Shown piece by piece: positions 28,841 to 31,433 of a stretch of DNA of 31,433 nucleotides. The stretch is taken from contig JASHWA010000558.1 of NCBI GenBank assembly GCA_030044325.1, positions 1 to 31,433 of the forward strand, in the 5' to 3' direction. Source of the DNA: Bryobacteraceae bacterium (GTDB taxonomy: Bacteria; Acidobacteriota; Terriglobia; Bryobacterales; Bryobacteraceae). The notes beneath the pieces were generated by a model. It was not told where the DNA came from. It ran no database searches and worked only from the letters and a program-made list of their open reading frames with translations. The position numbers and the translations under genes were made by a program. Position 1 is the stretch's first letter, and each line of letters begins with the position of its first letter.

Positions 28841-31285
28841 TTATTCCGTCCTTAATGCGGTCACCGGATCCACCGCCATCGCCCGGCGAGCCGGCACCAG
28901 ACAGGCGATTCCGCCGATTCCCGCCATCAGCACCAGGGCTAATGCGTAAGTGAATGGATCGGTGGAGCTGATTCCATACAATATCTGCGAAAGCGCCCGC
29001 ACAAAAATTAATGAAAATGCGATGCCCACCCCCGCTCCCACCGCCACCAGAATCGCGGTGTGCGATAAGACCACTCCTAGTACCGCGCCCGGCCGCGCGC
29101 CCAGCGCCATGCGGATGCCGATTTCACGGGTCCGCCGGGCCACCGCGTAAGCCATGATTCCGTACACGCCGGTCGCCGCCAGCACGATCGCCAGCAGCCC
29201 GAACGATCCCAGAACGGAGGCTGCAATCCGCACCGGCAGAAGCGCCAGGCCAAGCTGATCGGCGACGCCGCCTTCGGAATAGAGCGTGATTCCGGGATCG
29301 AGCTCGAGCACGGCGCGACGCAGCATCGCCGCGACCTGATCTTCGGGCAGGGCTGATCGCGCGACCAGGGAAATGAACCTGTTCCAATCCTGCGTGTCGT
29401 CGCGAAACACCGCCACCATCGGCGCTTCGCCGAGCGAACGGTATTTTCCATCCTCGACCACGCCCACGATCTGATACCACGACTCGGCTTCGTCGTTCCG
29501 GAATCGTTTGCCGATGGGATCTTCGCCGGGGAGCAACTGGCGCGCGAACGCCTGGTTGACGATGGCGACTTTAGGCGAATCGGGTGTGTCGTGCTCATCG
29601 AAATCGCGCCCCTCCACAAGCCTCGTCCGCATGGCTTTCAAATAACCCGGCCCGATGCGGAATATCGCGGCCGAGGGAACGTCGGATGCTTTGGGCGCGG
29701 GCCTCCCCTCGATGAAAACACCGCTGTTGTCCTGCGTGATGCCGAGCGGCAGGCCGTCGATGACTCCGGCAGACTGGATCCCCGGCATCGCCCGCACGCG
29801 TTCGAGCAGGCGCTTCTGAAACTCCTGGCCGCGCGTGTTATCGTAACCCTCCAGCCCGAGATCGAAGCTGACCGTGGCCGCGCCGCGCGGATCGAAGCCT
29901 AGATTCAAGCTGAGAACGTGCTGAAGGCTGCGCACCACCAGCAGCGAACCCACCAGCAGGACCATCGAAAGCGCGACCTGCGCGGTCACCAGCAGATCGC
30001 GCAATTGAAATCGGCGCAGCCGCTGCGCGACGGCTTCGTTCTTGAGCGCCGGAGCCACGTCCACGCGCACGCTTTGAATCGCCGGCGCGAGCCCGAACAG
30101 AACCCCGGTGAGGAGCGAGGCGGCCGCCCCGAACAGCAACACGCGCCAGTCGAGCGAGAGGTGCGGGATCACCGGGAGATCCACCGGCGGTCTCCACGTC
30201 GAGAGCAGATCGGTGAGCCAGACGGCGAGCAGAATTCCGGCCGCTCCGCCGAGCATCGATAGAAACACGCTTTCCGTGAGAAGCTGGCGAACCAGGTCGC
30301 CGCGCGTCGCGCCCAGAGCGAGACGAATCGCGGTATCCTTGCGCCGATCGGCCGCCCGCGCCAGTTGCATGCTCGCCAGGTTCACGCAGGCGATCAGCAG
30401 AACCAGCCCCGCGACGCCCATCAGCAGCGCTGCGAACGCTCGAATATAGCCGCGCAGAAAACTTCCCGCGAGGCCCGGAGCCGAAAGAACAATGTGCATC
30501 CCCGCGTTTTCCTTGGGATATTCGCGGCCCAGCTCCGCCGCGATCGCGTCGAGCGCGGCCTGCGCCTGCGCCATCGTCACAGCCGGCTTCAATCGCCCCA
30601 CGAAAAACGAATTGAAGTCGCCGCGATCGTCCAGCCATTTCCCGCTGTTGCCCTCCACCTGCGCCACCATCGACATCGGGACAAAAATATCCGGCGTGTA
30701 CAGCAGCTCGGTTCCGATGAAGCTGCGCCCGGTTACGCCGAGCACCGTGTAGTCCATCCCGTTCAGCTTGATTTTCTTTCCCGCGATCTGCGGATCGCCT
30801 GCGAATTTCTGCTGCCAGCACGCATAGGTGATCACCGCGACGGGGTTGGCGCCGCGCGTGCGATCGTCGTCGGGATGGATCAGGCGCCCGATGAGCGGCT
30901 GGACTCCCAGCACATCGAAGTAATTTCCGGTAACCTCATATCCCCAGACGCGCGAGTTGTTCCCGTTGCCGCGGCTGAAATTCACCGGCTCCGGACGATA
31001 ACCGGCCAACCCCGACAACACGTTGTTGCGGTCGCGAAAATCGACGTAATTGGGATACGACTGCACCGGGTATTCGTCCTTGGCCATGCGCGTGTTGACG
31101 GAGACGAGCTGATCCGGCCGATCGACGGCGAGCGAGCGGAAAATCAGCGCGTCCACCGCGCTAAAAATGGTCGCGTTGGCGCCGATACCCAGGGCCAGCG
31201 TAATGATGGCCGCGATGGTGAAACCGGGGCTCGACTGAAGCCGGCGGATCGCGACGACGAGATCTTTTCGGATGTTATCGGCCAT
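28841..31285 (-). CDS. duplicated MacB/FtsX-type ABC transporter permease (ADOP family)
   Basis: An 814-residue permease with two fused MacB_PCD-FtsX units. The first starts with a membrane helix (PGFTIAAIITLALGIGANAT, 16-35), then a large periplasmic domain (about 50-245) and three helices (about 280-410). The second repeats this from about 430 to the C-terminus, ending in RRAMAVDPVTALRTE. This 'acidobacterial duplicated orphan permease' layout usually lacks its own ATPase nearby, as here. MacB-type permeases work as mechanotransmitters for export of drugs, peptides or lipoproteins; the cargo is unknown. Tandem copies are common in the phylum. Confidence 0.92.
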   Translation of the reverse strand: MADNIRKDLVVAIRRLQSSPGFTIAAIITLALGIGANATIFSAVDALIFRSLAVDRPDQLVSVNTRMAKDEYPVQSYPNYVDFRDRNNVLSGLAGYRPEPVNFSRGNGNNSRVWGYEVTGNYFDVLGVQPLIGRLIHPDDDRTRGANPVAVITYACWQQKFAGDPQIAGKKIKLNGMDYTVLGVTGRSFIGTELLYTPDIFVPMSMVAQVEGNSGKWLDDRGDFNSFFVGRLKPAVTMAQAQAALDAIAAELGREYPKENAGMHIVLSAPGLAGSFLRGYIRAFAALLMGVAGLVLLIACVNLASMQLARAADRRKDTAIRLALGATRGDLVRQLLTESVFLSMLGGAAGILLAVWLTDLLSTWRPPVDLPVIPHLSLDWRVLLFGAAASLLTGVLFGLAPAIQSVRVDVAPALKNEAVAQRLRRFQLRDLLVTAQVALSMVLLVGSLLVVRSLQHVLSLNLGFDPRGAATVSFDLGLEGYDNTRGQEFQKRLLERVRAMPGIQSAGVIDGLPLGITQDNSGVFIEGRPAPKASDVPSAAIFRIGPGYLKAMRTRLVEGRDFDEHDTPDSPKVAIVNQAFARQLLPGEDPIGKRFRNDEAESWYQIVGVVEDGKYRSLGEAPMVAVFRDDTQDWNRFISLVARSALPEDQVAAMLRRAVLELDPGITLYSEGGVADQLGLALLPVRIAASVLGSFGLLAIVLAATGVYGIMAYAVARRTREIGIRMALGARPGAVLGVVLSHTAILVAVGAGVGIAFSLIFVRALSQILYGISSTDPFTYALALVLMAGIGGIACLVPARRAMAVDPVTALRTE

Positions 31286-31378
31286 TTCGAATCCTCATTG
31301 CACGTCGCGCGCCGCGCGGACGGCTTTCAAACCAACGATGCCGGCCGCGCCGGGTGTCCATTCTCGGAATCCGCGTTG

Positions 31379-31401
31379 CGGAAGCGAACGCTTCCGTTTT
31401 T
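31379..31401 (+). terminator. intrinsic terminator on the plus strand upstream of the permease
   Basis: CGGAAGC (31379-31385), a GAAC loop and GCTTCCG (31390-31396) form a perfect 7-bp stem followed by TTTTT. It reads on the plus strand, where no gene is seen in front of it, so it may block antisense transcription or belong to an unseen short RNA. The rest of 31286-31433 holds no gene I can support. Confidence 0.6.
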
Positions 31402-31433
31402 GAAGTACGCGCCCCGCGCGCCATGGGTTCCCG

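Noticed and set aside
1..31433. tRNA, rRNA, tmRNA, CRISPR array, insertion sequence or prophage
   Set aside because: No tRNA-like cloverleaf ends, repeat-spacer arrays, transposase motifs or phage genes were seen in any gap or reading frame.

Overview
The window reads as a chromosomal segment of a GC-rich (roughly 60-65% by eye), free-living Gram-negative bacterium. The best guess is Acidobacteriota, of the Bryobacterales / 'Candidatus Solibacter' type. The main reason is the 814-residue duplicated MacB/FtsX permease at the right end, a family very common in that phylum. Supporting signs are the mix of toxin-antitoxin genes, stand-alone Tad pilin-like genes, partner-switch regulators and many small uncharacterised proteins. 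The assignment is inference; the window has no rRNA, tRNA, phage, insertion-sequence or CRISPR features that I could see.

Left part (1-9040). A histidine/aromatic ammonia-lyase gene lies divergent to a regulatory run: an RsbW-like anti-sigma kinase, a STAS antagonist and a NarL-type response regulator. Three secreted Tad pilin-like proteins follow (one TadG-like, two TadE-like), packed end to end. An MFS transporter is then divergent from an Rrf2 regulator and IscS cysteine desulfurase operon, which has a near-consensus promoter and a palindrome just downstream of it.

Middle (9041-14773). A flavin reductase and a MarR repressor share a repeated 13-bp operator-like sequence. Next is a minus-strand operon of a tiny ORF, a TPR protein and a membrane protein ending in a RodZ-type DUF4115 domain, followed by an unknown DUF4177-like protein. 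Divergent to it are an unknown helical protein and a zinc anti-sigma (ZAS) membrane protein whose 3' end overlaps a convergent PAS gene. A secreted SnoaL/NTF2-like protein and a small FhuF-C-like cysteine-rich protein close the section.

Right part (14930-31433). rodA is followed by a structured leader and an RNase E/G gene with a very large acidic insert in its S1 domain. Then come a VOC protein, a VapBC pair with a palindromic promoter, a rhodanese-type sulfurtransferase, an OmpA-type coiled-coil lipoprotein-like or periplasmic protein, and the translation/transcription operon rimP-nusA-infB-DUF503. That operon is preceded by a textbook intrinsic terminator lying inside its leader. An RRM RNA-binding protein and the duplicated permease end the window.

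No single large novel system is evident. The points most worth a second look are the RNase E/G insert and its leader, the leader terminator before rimP, the MarR operator trio, the RodZ-C/TPR operon, and the stand-alone FhuF-C-like mini-protein.
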